From Spirosoma rigui (lineage in GTDB: Bacteria > Bacteroidota > Bacteroidia > Cytophagales > Spirosomataceae): a stretch of 64,000 nt of DNA. Below, piece after piece: positions 45,689 to 55,270 of this stretch. The position numbers were made by a program, and so were the translations under genes. The notes under the pieces were generated by a model. That model was not told where the DNA came from and made no database searches. It saw nothing but the letters and a program-made list of their open reading frames with translations. Where the stretch lies: the NCBI RefSeq assembly GCF_002067135.1, contig NZ_CP020105.1, forward strand, positions 3,224,001-3,288,000, given 5' to 3'. Each line of letters starts with the position of its first letter. The stretch's first letter is position 1.

Positions 45689-46874
45689 GCTTGTCCTGGA
45701 TTGGCCGGGCAACGGTCGATTCGAGTCGCTTCAGCAGTTGGGGGACCAGGGCACTCACATCGTGGCGCATGGCCCGGTCGTAGAAAATAGCACCCAGCCG
45801 GGTTCGTTCGTTCGGGTTGTCGGCCAGTTGACCAATAACTTTTGCCATCGTCGAGAGGTCCAGGTAGGGCACCAGGCAACCCGTATCGGTGCCTACGTAG
45901 TCCGGACTGCCGCCCGATTGCTCGAAGCACAGAACCGGATTCCGGTTCAGCCCCGCTTCCAGAATGACCAGTGGGTAAGGGTCTTCGCGCGAGGTAAGGG
46001 TGAACATATCAAAACAGGCCACGTAGTCCAGGTAGTTGCCCCCCGGCGGTAGCAGGTGAACGCGTTCGGCAATACCCATCCGGTCGAGGTCGTAGCGGAG
46101 CCGCTGGGCTTCATCCCCCGATTCATGGACACCCACCCACACGAAGTACGTATCGGGGTGCGTGTTGAGTACCTGCCGGGCGAGGAGTAAAAACAAATCG
46201 ACTCCTTTTCGCCATTCGGCATTGCCGCATCCGCCCACCACAACGGCATTGGCGGGTATTCCCAGCTGCTTCCGAACCGCCTGCCGATCAACGGCCGCCA
46301 GTTTGGTCAGCAAGGTCTGGGTATGCATCAGCGAATTGAGCACCGACGTGTTGCCAGTCGTCAGCCCATGGTGGCTGATCAAATTCTGGCGAACGGCTTC
46401 CGAACCACAAAAGACATGGCTTACGCGGGCCAGTTCGAAGGCCAGATCGTCGGGCCGGGTGTAAATCCGAATCGAATTCTCCAACTCGTGTACATAGAGC
46501 GCGAAGGGAAGGCCCAGCGGCTCCAGCAGGCGCAACAGGCCACCATTGGCGATGGTGTTAGCCAGTATGAGGTCGTAGTGCTCCGCACGAATCTGCTGCA
46601 GCAGCTCCGCCGACACCGTACGCTGTCCGTTGGCGGGCTGGCTAATACCCAGTTTTGTCAATACTCGCCCACGCAGGCCACCCGACTGAACAACGGGGGG
46701 CGAAAACACCCGATAAACCGTTGTTACACGTTCGTAGTCGGCGAGCAGGGGGCCGTCATCACCCAGCACCAGACCGGTTTTAACGCCGGATTCGCGCAGG
46801 TAGGTAAGCAGGTGAAGTAGTAAGTACTGAGCCCCGGCGCGGTTGGCATCGTGGCCTATGAATAAAATGGTCAT
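45675..46874 (-). CDS. Glycosyltransferase family 4 (GT-B)
   Basis: 399 residues from the Met at 46874 (MTILFIGHDANRAGAQYLLL), the typical opening of this GT4 branch; an in-frame Met 12 codons earlier is less likely. Donor domain: VVVGGCGNAEWRKGVDLFLLLA and SREDPYPLVILEAG-type end region with the conserved acidic pair. It ends inside the SDR gene start and begins 129 bases after the acyltransferase gene. Confidence 0.88.
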   Translation of the reverse strand: MTILFIGHDANRAGAQYLLLHLLTYLRESGVKTGLVLGDDGPLLADYERVTTVYRVFSPPVVQSGGLRGRVLTKLGISQPANGQRTVSAELLQQIRAEHYDLILANTIANGGLLRLLEPLGLPFALYVHELENSIRIYTRPDDLAFELARVSHVFCGSEAVRQNLISHHGLTTGNTSVLNSLMHTQTLLTKLAAVDRQAVRKQLGIPANAVVVGGCGNAEWRKGVDLFLLLARQVLNTHPDTYFVWVGVHESGDEAQRLRYDLDRMGIAERVHLLPPGGNYLDYVACFDMFTLTSREDPYPLVILEAGLNRNPVLCFEQSGGSPDYVGTDTGCLVPYLDLSTMAKVIGQLADNPNERTRLGAIFYDRAMRHDVSALVPQLLKRLESTVARPIQDKHGSR

Positions 46875-47003
46875 TTCGGAGCCGCCCGGGCGGTCGTTAT
46901 TGCTAGTCAATGGATAACCCGGTGCGGTTACCCGTGGTGGCCTGCCATTACCGTCAGCCAGGAATGCTGGTACAGGGCTCGCTGGTAGGCACGTGACCAG
47001 GTC

Positions 47004-47657
47004 TTAATACGCTTCGTGGCTGGGGGTTGGTAATTTCTTCGCAGGGTTGCCAATGTAAACGCCCCACTCGTCGGTATTCTTGTAAATGGCAGCCGCCATA
47101 CCCACCAGCGTTCCGGTTGCAATGTGCAGAAAATCGCGGATGGTACTGTTGACACCGAAGAAGCAGTAAGGCTCAATTACACAGTGCCCCGACATAACCA
47201 CGTGCGACGTGAAGAAGACGTGGTCCTTGATCTGGCCGTGGTGACCAATGTGGTTGCCACTCCACAGCACGACGTTATTGCCAATTGTGGTGAACGGCTG
47301 AATGGTATTATCTTCGAGGATGAAGCAATTCTCGCCAATCTCGTTGCCGAACAGGGTTGCTTTGGAGCTGATGTAGGAGATGAACTCATACCCTTTTGCT
47401 TTTGCTTCGAGGTAGATCCGCTCACGGTTTTTGTTCATGCCACGGCCCGTCATCGGCGCGAAAAACTTGTACTCCTGGGGCGAAAATGCCGTTTCAACAT
47501 CCTCAAAAGCTACCAGCGGCAACCCTTTAAACTGGGTGTCGTGCATGTACTCCCGACTAACGGTGAACGCAACGACTTCGTGCTCCGAGTCGTGAGTAAG
47601 GTAGAAGTGTGCCAGTTCGGCCGTGTCCATTACCCCGAAAATGATAACCTTTGCCAT
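47004..47657 (-). CDS. Sugar O/N-acyltransferase, NeuD/PglD-like (hexapeptide repeats)
   Basis: 217 residues. An N-terminal Rossmann-like PglD domain (MAKVIIFGVMDTAELAHFYL) binds the nucleotide sugar; residues about 95-205 form left-handed beta-helix repeats (ATLFGNEIGENCFILEDNTI, WSGNHIGHHGQIKDHVFFTS with the catalytic His, GVNSTIRDFLHIATGTLVG). It closes with VYIGNPAKKLP. It would acylate an amino sugar or sialic-acid-like sugar. It lies next to the WbqC gene, a frequent neighbour in O-antigen loci. Confidence 0.87.
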   Translation of the reverse strand: MAKVIIFGVMDTAELAHFYLTHDSEHEVVAFTVSREYMHDTQFKGLPLVAFEDVETAFSPQEYKFFAPMTGRGMNKNRERIYLEAKAKGYEFISYISSKATLFGNEIGENCFILEDNTIQPFTTIGNNVVLWSGNHIGHHGQIKDHVFFTSHVVMSGHCVIEPYCFFGVNSTIRDFLHIATGTLVGMAAAIYKNTDEWGVYIGNPAKKLPTPSHEAY

Positions 47658-47729
47658 AATTATTGAGTGAATATAGGAAAGGGTAACGAGCCGATTTGTC
47701 TGCCGGCCCGCTCACACCCCGAATCGTTG

Positions 47730-48443
47730 TTATACTAGTTCGTACTCTCCCAGCATCGCCCGGACGGTCGGCACGTCGCAGAACATCAGCGCATCCAGTA
47801 CCGATAGCCAGGGCACAAAGTCGGTTGGCTGGGTACCCCGGCTCAGCTGAGGATACGTCACCCGTTTCGCCTTGATAAAATTAAGCTCGATGCCCGCCTG
47901 CTCGAAGGTTGGTTTATCGTAAAGCTCAACTCCGCCAATCGGGTTAATGTACCGCGTAGCTCCTTCCTGCCGACAAATATCCAGAATCCGCTCCTGGGCT
48001 TTCAGGTGAACATTCTCGTAGATCGATGACGACGCGACCAGCCGGGTTGTCAGACCGAGGTACTGATTCAGCTCGACCAGGCTGTTGTGAACCAGACCGG
48101 CGATGGAGTCGGTTGCAAAATTGACGACTTTTTCGGTCAGGGGCATTACCACTCCATAATAGGGCGCTTTTCGGTAGCCCTGTTCGATAGTCTTCAGGAG
48201 TTTGCTACGCCACTTTGGATCATCGGCCAGCTTCACTTCGTTGATCCGCTTGTTCTGGCTGGCATCTTTCAGAGGAACGGTAAAGAGGTATTCCTGTCCG
48301 TTAATCAGCACCTTATTCCGATTGATCCAGCCCCGATTGATGAATGCTACGTCGTCATAGAGCACAAAGGTGTCGACCGCACTCATCAACTGCATGTAGC
48401 CGATGTAAGGCAAAAAATAGGGCTGCATGATGGCAAGTGTCAT
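47730..48443 (-). CDS. WbqC family protein
   Basis: 237 residues. MTLAIMQPYFLPYIGYMQLM is the hallmark start of the WbqC family, followed by DTFVLYDDVAFINRGWINRN and EYLFTVPLKDASQNKRINEV. These proteins occur in O-antigen and capsule clusters beside DegT aminotransferases and acyltransferases, and are thought to help modify a nucleotide amino sugar, but I know of no fully settled reaction. Cytosolic. The context (acyltransferase downstream, DegT gene upstream) supports a modified amino-sugar pathway. Confidence 0.9.
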   Translation of the reverse strand: MTLAIMQPYFLPYIGYMQLMSAVDTFVLYDDVAFINRGWINRNKVLINGQEYLFTVPLKDASQNKRINEVKLADDPKWRSKLLKTIEQGYRKAPYYGVVMPLTEKVVNFATDSIAGLVHNSLVELNQYLGLTTRLVASSSIYENVHLKAQERILDICRQEGATRYINPIGGVELYDKPTFEQAGIELNFIKAKRVTYPQLSRGTQPTDFVPWLSVLDALMFCDVPTVRAMLGEYELV

Positions 48444-48536
48444 AATCGTTGGGCGGGGGAGTATGTATCAGATGGGTGGGCGACGAGTACGGGGGATAGC
48501 GCCTGGCGCGAACCAACTGCATCCGTACCTCCTCAC

Positions 48537-50654
48537 TCACTGGTCCTCACGGCTCTTTTTTAGTTTTCGTAAATAATAATCTTCGGCCGGTACGATCATC
48601 ATCGCGCGAATTGTGGTATCGGTGCCCAGCCGGATATCGCCGGGCTGGGGTTTAATAACACTCTTGTCGAAGAACAGGTAATCGGCTTCGGCGGGTATGG
48701 GCTTCAGCCCCTGCTCGAACGGGTTGATGGCAATGAGACGCCGGGATAACTTCGGCCCGTAAAGCGGGTACTCATAGTCGTCGTTGATAGTGCCCAGGGC
48801 AACGGTAGCCGTGTCGGGGACCAGTGCATCAAATCGCTTGTAGGGAACGTAAAGATCGGGTCGTCCAACGGCCATTTGCCGAATCCGGTCCGATGCGAAC
48901 GCCGAAGGATAGGCTTTGCCGTCGGGGGCGGTCCAGCCAAACGGCAGCGCACGGATATTGAGGTAAATACATAAGATGGCCGATACGCAGCCGAGTATCG
49001 TAATCAGGCCGACGTATCCTTTCCAGATGGCCCGGCCCGGTGTCGCCACTGAGGTACGGGGGTTGAGAAAGAGAAGGGCCAGAAAGAGAATGCCGAACAA
49101 ACCGGTTTCGATAAAATACCGGCCTTTGAAAGGGTCATAAGGGGCCGAGTAGGAGAGGGCGGCAAAATGAAGCGCCAGGGCCAGCCCCAGGTATACGTGC
49201 GGTGTAGACCGAACGATACCCAACAGCGTTAACAGCAGCAGCGGGATGATAAGCGCGAAGCCAAACACACCCCAATAGGGATTGGCGTTGTAGAAGACAA
49301 ACTTCCGGTCGAAAGCGAAAGGCTGAATCGAGAAGTCGGTTTCTTCATCCAGCCGCATGTGCAGCTTGTCTTCGAGCATCACCAGCGGTTTGCGCATGGT
49401 GTGGTTGATGTCGGTGCCGACTTCGAGGTTGCGGATACCGTCGAGGTTGACATGGTCATAGCCGTAGCGGACCACATTGCGGCTTCCCTGTTCGAGCAGG
49501 TTACGCAGCGAGCCCGCCCGTTCTACCGACTGGTGTTTGAGCGCCGTTGGCGGCCCAATGGGGTGACCGAATACTTCGATGTTCTTGAGGTATCCCGTCG
49601 GCAGCGTCCACAGGCAGACGCCAATGCCGATGGCCATGGCCAGCCGCCATGTCCGGCCAACCGTCACGGCCAGCGACGGTGACAGGAATACCGTATAGAT
49701 CATGACGACGAATACCGAAGGCAGCAGCAGGGCGAACGTTATCTTGTGCCCGAATGCCACGCCAAACGCCATGCCCGCCAGCCACAGGTACCGGGTGTCG
49801 CCGGTTTGTTTGTAGGTAAACAGCATATAGAGCAGTACGCTCAGGTAGGCCGTCAGAACAATATCGGTTTCGGTGGTGATGGCCTGCATCAGAAAATCGG
49901 GGAGCAGGGCGTAGGCCAGAGCGCAGAAGAAACTGGCCGATAGCGACGCCTGGCCCCGGCTAAGCTGGCCAATGCGCTGAACGATACCAAATACGGCAAC
50001 GATGGCCGTCCAGTAGCTCAGGTGGTGAATGAATTTAAAGCCGTTCTCGAACCGCCCCGTCATCAGAAACGAATAGATCTGGAGCGTACACACGCTCTTG
50101 GGGTAGGTATCCATGTTCCAGTTGGTACCCCCGAAGTGCCGCATGGTACCCCGCTGGATATACTGCATAACCCGGTTCAGGTGTCCCGTCATACTGTCCC
50201 ACTCATTGGGTACGGTAAACAGCACCAGTGAGAGGTTCGTGATGGCAATGATCACCAGGGTCACAAACAGCAGGGAAAACAGAAACCGGCTGTAACCCGG
50301 TAACTGCCCGAACCACTGCTCGAACGTGTGCCGGCGTTCGCGGAGCAGGGACGCTACGGAGAAACGGTGGTTGGCAGGATTAGCCAAACGAGCAGTACCC
50401 GAAGCCGTTGCGGCCAGGCGGCCCAGCACCGTACCCAGGATTGTAGCGGTAACGAAGACCGAACCCGCCCACACCGGCGAGCTGGCTGTTAGCCGAAGCG
50501 CCGATAAGATAAAACCCGTTAAAATAACGCTGCCCGCTCCGAGCAGGAACGTTGTCAGAAACCATTCAGTCAGCGACGGGCGCGCAATACGTGTCGACAG
50601 CTGACCAACGTAAAAAAGAAAAAGGAGTAGTGAAACGAGGTAGAGTAAACTCAT
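48537..50654 (-). CDS. Large polytopic membrane protein, GT-C-like glycosyltransferase
   Basis: 705 residues with about twelve hydrophobic helices in the first 560 residues and a periplasmic C-terminal domain of about 140. The first long loop holds VPNEWDSMTGHLNRVMQYIQ, whose acidic residues match the position of the catalytic Asp/Glu in GT-C enzymes (ArnT, PMT-like) that use polyprenyl-phosphate sugars. The helix block ITTETDIVLTAYLSVLLYML also resembles that class. It would add a side sugar at the periplasmic face. It precedes WbqC by 93 bases and follows the DegT gene by 17. Confidence 0.72.
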   Translation of the reverse strand: MSLLYLVSLLLFLFYVGQLSTRIARPSLTEWFLTTFLLGAGSVILTGFILSALRLTASSPVWAGSVFVTATILGTVLGRLAATASGTARLANPANHRFSVASLLRERRHTFEQWFGQLPGYSRFLFSLLFVTLVIIAITNLSLVLFTVPNEWDSMTGHLNRVMQYIQRGTMRHFGGTNWNMDTYPKSVCTLQIYSFLMTGRFENGFKFIHHLSYWTAIVAVFGIVQRIGQLSRGQASLSASFFCALAYALLPDFLMQAITTETDIVLTAYLSVLLYMLFTYKQTGDTRYLWLAGMAFGVAFGHKITFALLLPSVFVVMIYTVFLSPSLAVTVGRTWRLAMAIGIGVCLWTLPTGYLKNIEVFGHPIGPPTALKHQSVERAGSLRNLLEQGSRNVVRYGYDHVNLDGIRNLEVGTDINHTMRKPLVMLEDKLHMRLDEETDFSIQPFAFDRKFVFYNANPYWGVFGFALIIPLLLLTLLGIVRSTPHVYLGLALALHFAALSYSAPYDPFKGRYFIETGLFGILFLALLFLNPRTSVATPGRAIWKGYVGLITILGCVSAILCIYLNIRALPFGWTAPDGKAYPSAFASDRIRQMAVGRPDLYVPYKRFDALVPDTATVALGTINDDYEYPLYGPKLSRRLIAINPFEQGLKPIPAEADYLFFDKSVIKPQPGDIRLGTDTTIRAMMIVPAEDYYLRKLKKSREDQ

Positions 50655-50671
50655 TTAGCATTCGTTACGTA

Positions 50672-51763
50672 TCAGTCGATGTGTACTAAAGCAACCGCTT
50701 CATTCACGATTCCCGCAATCCGGTCAGCATCGGCTTCGGCCAGGTCGGGGTAAAGCGGCAGGCATAACACGCGTAACGATACGTCTTCCGATACGGGGCA
50801 GGGCTGGTGACCTACCGAGAATGGCAGCGTGTTGAGCGAGGGGAAAAAATACCGGCGGGGGGATATGTCCTGTGCCTTCAGCGAGTCGGCAACGCGCAGG
50901 AGTGTTTCCTCCGAGTCGAATACGACGGGGTAATAAGCGTAGTTATAATCGACACCCGGCGTGAGCACCGGGCGCGTGATCCGGCTAAAGTCGAGCCGGT
51001 CATTGTAATACCCAAAAACCTGTTTCCGGGCTTCGATCAGCGCGGGGACTTTGGGAAGTACACACAGCCCCATAGCCGCGTGAAACTCCGAGTTCTTGGC
51101 ATTGATACCAATGCTGTAATAGTCGTCGTTGCGGTGACCGAACGACCGATAGAAATGAAGTTTTTCGGCCAGCGCATCGTCATCGGTTACAATGCAGCCG
51201 CCTTCGACCGTATGGAACACTTTGGTAGCATGGAAGCTGCACGTGCTGACATCACCATAGCTCAGAATGGACCGGCCGTTGTAGTTGGCCCCAAACGTAT
51301 GAGCAGCATCGTAAATGACTTTCAGGTTGTGCTTCTGGGCAATGGCCTGGATCTGCTCGATCCGGCACGCGTTTCCATACACGTGGGTAGCCATTATGGC
51401 CTGCGTATCCTCGGTGATGAGGGCTTCTATTTTGTCGGGATCAATGCAGTAGTCGTCCGGCCGGATGTCGGCAAAGACGGGCGTGCAGCCTTCCCAGAGC
51501 AGTGCGTTTGTGGTAGCTACGTAGGAAAAAGGGGTTGTGATCACCTCTTTCGTAATATCCATTGCCTTCAGCGCCATTTGCAGAACAATGGTACCGTTGG
51601 TGCAGAATTTCAGGTGCTTGACTCCCAGGAACTCCTTCATCTGCGCTTCCAGGTCCCGCAGCAGGGGGCCGTCGTTGGTTAGGTGAACACGCTCCCAAAT
51701 ACCTTTCAGGTAATTGGTGTATTCTTCCAGATCGGGCAAATATGACTTAGTGACGTTAATCAT
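50672..51763 (-). CDS. DegT/DnrJ/EryC1-family aminotransferase (nucleotide amino-sugar synthesis)
   Basis: 363-residue PLP enzyme. Asp152 in YDAAHTFGAN contacts the PLP ring nitrogen and Lys181 in SFHATKVFHTVEGG forms the Schiff base; TPFSYVATTNALLWEG and FGHRNDDYYSIGINAKNSEF are family blocks. Members convert keto nucleotide sugars to amino sugars such as dTDP-4-amino-4,6-dideoxyglucose (VioA type). With the formyltransferase at 33225 it could make an N-formylated sugar. The required dehydratase is not in the window. It is in the main minus-strand locus just downstream of wzt. Confidence 0.93.
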   Translation of the reverse strand: MINVTKSYLPDLEEYTNYLKGIWERVHLTNDGPLLRDLEAQMKEFLGVKHLKFCTNGTIVLQMALKAMDITKEVITTPFSYVATTNALLWEGCTPVFADIRPDDYCIDPDKIEALITEDTQAIMATHVYGNACRIEQIQAIAQKHNLKVIYDAAHTFGANYNGRSILSYGDVSTCSFHATKVFHTVEGGCIVTDDDALAEKLHFYRSFGHRNDDYYSIGINAKNSEFHAAMGLCVLPKVPALIEARKQVFGYYNDRLDFSRITRPVLTPGVDYNYAYYPVVFDSEETLLRVADSLKAQDISPRRYFFPSLNTLPFSVGHQPCPVSEDVSLRVLCLPLYPDLAEADADRIAGIVNEAVALVHID

Positions 51764-51867
51764 AAACTGGTGCTGTTGTCACGGGGTCCGCCCGTGCGGT
51801 TCACAGATTTGGGGCGTCGGCTAAACGCAGTGGCCGGGCCAGCGGCATACCGACTGTTCCCGGAAAC

Positions 51868-53124
51868 TCATTTAACGGTTGCCTCTTCCAGCATACCCAT
51901 TTCGAACGGGAACTGCGGACGAACGTAACCTGGCCATTTTCCGTACCAGGCAATGCCTTCGCGGTAATCTTCCACGTCGAAGGTGATGCCTTCCTCCATT
52001 ATGTATAACGGCGTGACCGTGTCTTTGACGACCATAACCGAAATGGTGTAGGAACCATCGTTCAGGAAAAAGCCCGGAATAGTACATTCACCGGCAATCA
52101 GGCCTTTGCCATACGGCTGCGACTGGGTACCGATGTTGAAGATGCACTCGCCCGTCAGGGAGTTCAGGTGCAGACTGAGGTTCAGGTTGGCCCGGTCCAT
52201 CATGTTCCAGAACTCGAACCGTACTTTCATGGGTGTCCGGACGTCGATGTGGGTAAGTTCATCCTGATACTCGGGGATCAATTCGATCCGCCGGATACGT
52301 ACCAGGTCGTTCCCCGGTGCGTCTTCGGGCGTATCCCACTGGCGCAGGAGCCGCGTCTTGGAAACCTTGCTGAGGTAGGACGCGATAACCTGGTTAGTTT
52401 CGCCCTGTTCGATCAGTTGACCCTTCTCGAAATACAGGGTTTTATTACAGAGCGCCTGTACAGCAGTCAGGTTGTGGCTGACGAAGATAATGGTCCGGCC
52501 GCTGGCCGAGTTGTCCCGCATTTTGCCAAGACTCTTCTTCTGAAATTCGGCATCACCCACCGCCAGTACTTCATCGACGATCATGATTTCGGGATCGAGG
52601 TGGGCCGAGATAGCAAACCCTAGCCGGACGTACATACCCGATGAATAGCGCTTGACGGGCGTATCCAGAAACTTCTCGACACCCGCGAAGGCAACGATCT
52701 CGTCGAACTGCTTTCTGATCTCACTACGGGTCATGCCCAGCAGTGAGCCGTTCAGGAAAATATTTTCACGACCGGTCAGCTCCGGGTGGAATCCGGTACC
52801 TACCTCGAGCAGACTGGCGACCCGGCCTTTGATGCGAACGCTGCCAGTGGTGGGCTCGATGATTTTGCTGAGAATCTTGAGCATGGTCGACTTACCCGCG
52901 CCATTGTGGCCGACAATACCCACCCGATCGCCCTGCTCAATGGAGAAGCTAACGTCGCGCAGCGCCCAGAATTCTTCCTTCGTTACACTTTCCTGCTGCT
53001 TCTGCCCGCTGAATATCTGCCGAAAGTTCGCCGAGATAACGTCGCGCAGGGTGGTAGACCCCTTGCCTTTCTGGTGGTCGATAATGTACTGCTTGCTTAT
53101 GTTTTCGACTGTAATGACGGACAT
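51868..53124 (-). CDS. wzt: Polysaccharide ABC exporter ATPase with C-terminal glycan-binding domain (Wzt)
   Basis: 418 residues. The ATPase domain shows Walker A VGHNGAGKST (about 71-80), Q-loop-region LEVGTGFHPELTGRENI, signature YSSGMYVRLGFA and Walker B IMIVDEVLAVGD. Residues about 270-418 form the extra beta-sandwich of Wzt proteins that read the glycan's non-reducing end (IRRIELIPEYQDELTHIDV, MKVRFEFWNMMDRANLNLSLHL). This domain is the mark of O-antigen exporters that need a terminal modification before export. The partner permease gene follows upstream after 85 bases. Confidence 0.94.
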   Translation of the reverse strand: MSVITVENISKQYIIDHQKGKGSTTLRDVISANFRQIFSGQKQQESVTKEEFWALRDVSFSIEQGDRVGIVGHNGAGKSTMLKILSKIIEPTTGSVRIKGRVASLLEVGTGFHPELTGRENIFLNGSLLGMTRSEIRKQFDEIVAFAGVEKFLDTPVKRYSSGMYVRLGFAISAHLDPEIMIVDEVLAVGDAEFQKKSLGKMRDNSASGRTIIFVSHNLTAVQALCNKTLYFEKGQLIEQGETNQVIASYLSKVSKTRLLRQWDTPEDAPGNDLVRIRRIELIPEYQDELTHIDVRTPMKVRFEFWNMMDRANLNLSLHLNSLTGECIFNIGTQSQPYGKGLIAGECTIPGFFLNDGSYTISVMVVKDTVTPLYIMEEGITFDVEDYREGIAWYGKWPGYVRPQFPFEMGMLEEATVK

Positions 53125-53209
53125 AGTCAGGTATAACGTGAATAAGTGGTAGCGGAACGTGGTTTACTCAGGCTCGGTCAGTGGTCAGCCACCAACCAGT
53201 TGCTACGGA

Positions 53210-54040
53210 TTAAATATCGTCGACAAAGGTACTCTCGCGTTTCCGAAAAAAGTAAAGAGACAGGCTCAGGCAAATAACAATGATAACGGTCGATGCCAGT
53301 AAGCTATACGGGTTGAAGTACGCTTTTCCCCCCAGAAGCGCCCAGCGAAATCCATCGATGATGCCTACCATGGGGTTTAGAATGTAGTATTTATAATACC
53401 ACTCGTTGGCAACAAGCCGGCTGCTGTACGCAATAGGGCAGGCATAAAACCCAACCTGCACCAGAAATGGAATCAGCTGACCAATGTCCCGGAAGCGGAC
53501 GTTTACAACGGCAAAGAACAACCCGAAGGCAAACGCAGCCAGTACGGCCAAAACCATGAAGGCCGGCAGTAACAGCAGGTGCCAGTCGGGCACGAACTGG
53601 TACCAGATGGCCAGCAGAATGAATAACCCCAGCGACACCAAAAAGTCTATAAAACTCACGGCAACAGCACTGATCGGCATAATAAGCCGGGGAAAGTAGA
53701 CTTTCGTTACCAGGTTGGAGTTAAGCGTTACGCTGTTGCTGATCTGCGTGAATGCGGTTGAAAAGAAGGTCCACACCGTAATACCACCCAACACCATAAG
53801 CGGGTAGGGTACTCCCGGATCTCCCTGTAATTTGGCAATGCGGCTAAAGACAAACACCATGATCAGCATGGTCGTTAGCGGGCGGATCAGCCCCCAGGCC
53901 ATACCCAGTGCTGTCTGCTTGTACCGTACCGACACATCGCGCATGGACAGGATGTACATCAGCTCGCGGTTGCGCCACAGATCCCGCCAGTAGTGCCGCT
54001 CCGAGCGGCCTGGTTCAATAATTACTTCGTGTGTTCTCAA
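53210..54040 (-). CDS. wzm: Polysaccharide ABC exporter permease (Wzm, ABC-2 type)
   Basis: 276 residues with six predicted membrane helices. N-terminal RDLWRNRELMYILSMRDVSVRYKQ and ALGMAWGLIRPLTTMLIMV are typical of ABC-2 permeases of O-antigen and teichoic-acid export. With Wzt it moves undecaprenyl-linked glycan across the inner membrane. It is 92 bases downstream of the Wzz-like gene. Confidence 0.93.
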   Translation of the reverse strand: MRTHEVIIEPGRSERHYWRDLWRNRELMYILSMRDVSVRYKQTALGMAWGLIRPLTTMLIMVFVFSRIAKLQGDPGVPYPLMVLGGITVWTFFSTAFTQISNSVTLNSNLVTKVYFPRLIMPISAVAVSFIDFLVSLGLFILLAIWYQFVPDWHLLLLPAFMVLAVLAAFAFGLFFAVVNVRFRDIGQLIPFLVQVGFYACPIAYSSRLVANEWYYKYYILNPMVGIIDGFRWALLGGKAYFNPYSLLASTVIIVICLSLSLYFFRKRESTFVDDI

Positions 54041-54132
54041 CGTCAGTTTGTGAATTGGTCAGATAATTCGTTCGTCAGTTCGCCAGTAGGTCAGCCGTAG
54101 CAGAACCTCTGGCGATCGCAGCGACCGTAGTA

Positions 54133-55242
54133 TTACTCTTCCTGCATGATGGATCGGTACGTTTCCCGGATGAAAATAACGATTACCGACAACAATACAC
54201 CGAGGGCAATACCAATTCGCATCCCAACGGGTGCTTTTACTTCCCGATAAAGCGGAAACGCAACGGGGTCAATAATGTTGAACAGGGGAGCCTCCCGGAT
54301 CAGCGACAGACGCATCTGGTCGGCCTGCTGCAGGGCGGAGTAATACAGCTGCGTCAGGAAGGTGGAGTTGCGCGTCAGTTTGGTTTCCATCAGCCGTCCC
54401 TGGGCTACAACCACCTGCTGGTTCTGATCGGCGTACTGGGCCAGTTTGTTTTCGGTGCCGGTCAGGATGCGAAGCAGCGAATCGGCGCGGGAGTTGAGCA
54501 GCTCATACATCTCGCGGGTTTTCTTGGTCTGCTTCTTCTTGTAATCTTCTTCGATGGTTTCGAGGTGCGTGGTCAGCAGCGAAGCTGCCAGTTTCTCGTC
54601 CTGCATACCACAACGCAACTCCATGAAGGAGGATTTACGCTCGGGCTGCGTAACACCCATCTCCGACTTGATCCGGGCGCAGATGTCCGACATAGCCTGT
54701 TGTTCCAGCTTGCCAAACTCCTGCACTTTCTTGCCGGGGGTGAACGCAAACGCACGCAGGGTATCGTTCTCTTCCCACTCTTTGTCACGAATACCGCTGT
54801 GGCGGATGTAGTAGTTGGCCAGCAGCGTATCCTTGCCGTTAATGGTGTCGGACTTCATCAGCGTTTTCTCCAGTACCGAACGTGACATGGAATAGATGAT
54901 GAAGTTGTCGCCGGTAAAGATATTAGCGTCGGCGGCTCCCTGGCTCAGACCAAAAGCGCCGGCCAGTGCACCCAGTTCACCAAAATTACTCCCGGCAGCC
55001 GATCCACCTCCCAGGTTGAAGGTGATGAAGGCACTGTAGATGGGTTTCTTTTTGTGCGTAAAATCGTAAATGAAGCCAATCAACGCGCCAATCGCTGTCA
55101 ATAGCAACAGCAGTTTCCAGTTGCGCCGGAACACGTTTTTGATGCTCATCACGCGCAACACCACCGCTTTCGGTGAAATCTGGTCGGGGGGCAGCGGGCG
55201 GGTAACCAGATTGGATTGGTTCGTATTCGGGGTAGTTTGCAT
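54133..55242 (-). CDS. Wzz-type chain-length/co-polymerase protein
   Basis: 369 residues. Two membrane helices at about 45-62 (LLLLLTAIGALIGFIYDF) and 338-360 (MRIGIALGVLLSVIVIFI), a periplasmic region with long coiled helices (about 225-300, KKTREMYELLNSRADSLLRI) and a family-like PVAFPLYREVKAPVG before the second helix, matching Wzz/polysaccharide co-polymerase proteins. No C-terminal tyrosine-kinase domain. The segment AGSNFGELGALAGAFGL near residue 85 is Gly/Ala-rich. It would set chain length or help export with the Wza-like protein, 28 bases upstream. Confidence 0.85.
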   Translation of the reverse strand: MQTTPNTNQSNLVTRPLPPDQISPKAVVLRVMSIKNVFRRNWKLLLLLTAIGALIGFIYDFTHKKKPIYSAFITFNLGGGSAAGSNFGELGALAGAFGLSQGAADANIFTGDNFIIYSMSRSVLEKTLMKSDTINGKDTLLANYYIRHSGIRDKEWEENDTLRAFAFTPGKKVQEFGKLEQQAMSDICARIKSEMGVTQPERKSSFMELRCGMQDEKLAASLLTTHLETIEEDYKKKQTKKTREMYELLNSRADSLLRILTGTENKLAQYADQNQQVVVAQGRLMETKLTRNSTFLTQLYYSALQQADQMRLSLIREAPLFNIIDPVAFPLYREVKAPVGMRIGIALGVLLSVIVIFIRETYRSIMQEE

Positions 55243-55270
55243 TGAATGTGTTGTCAGAACGAATAGAACA

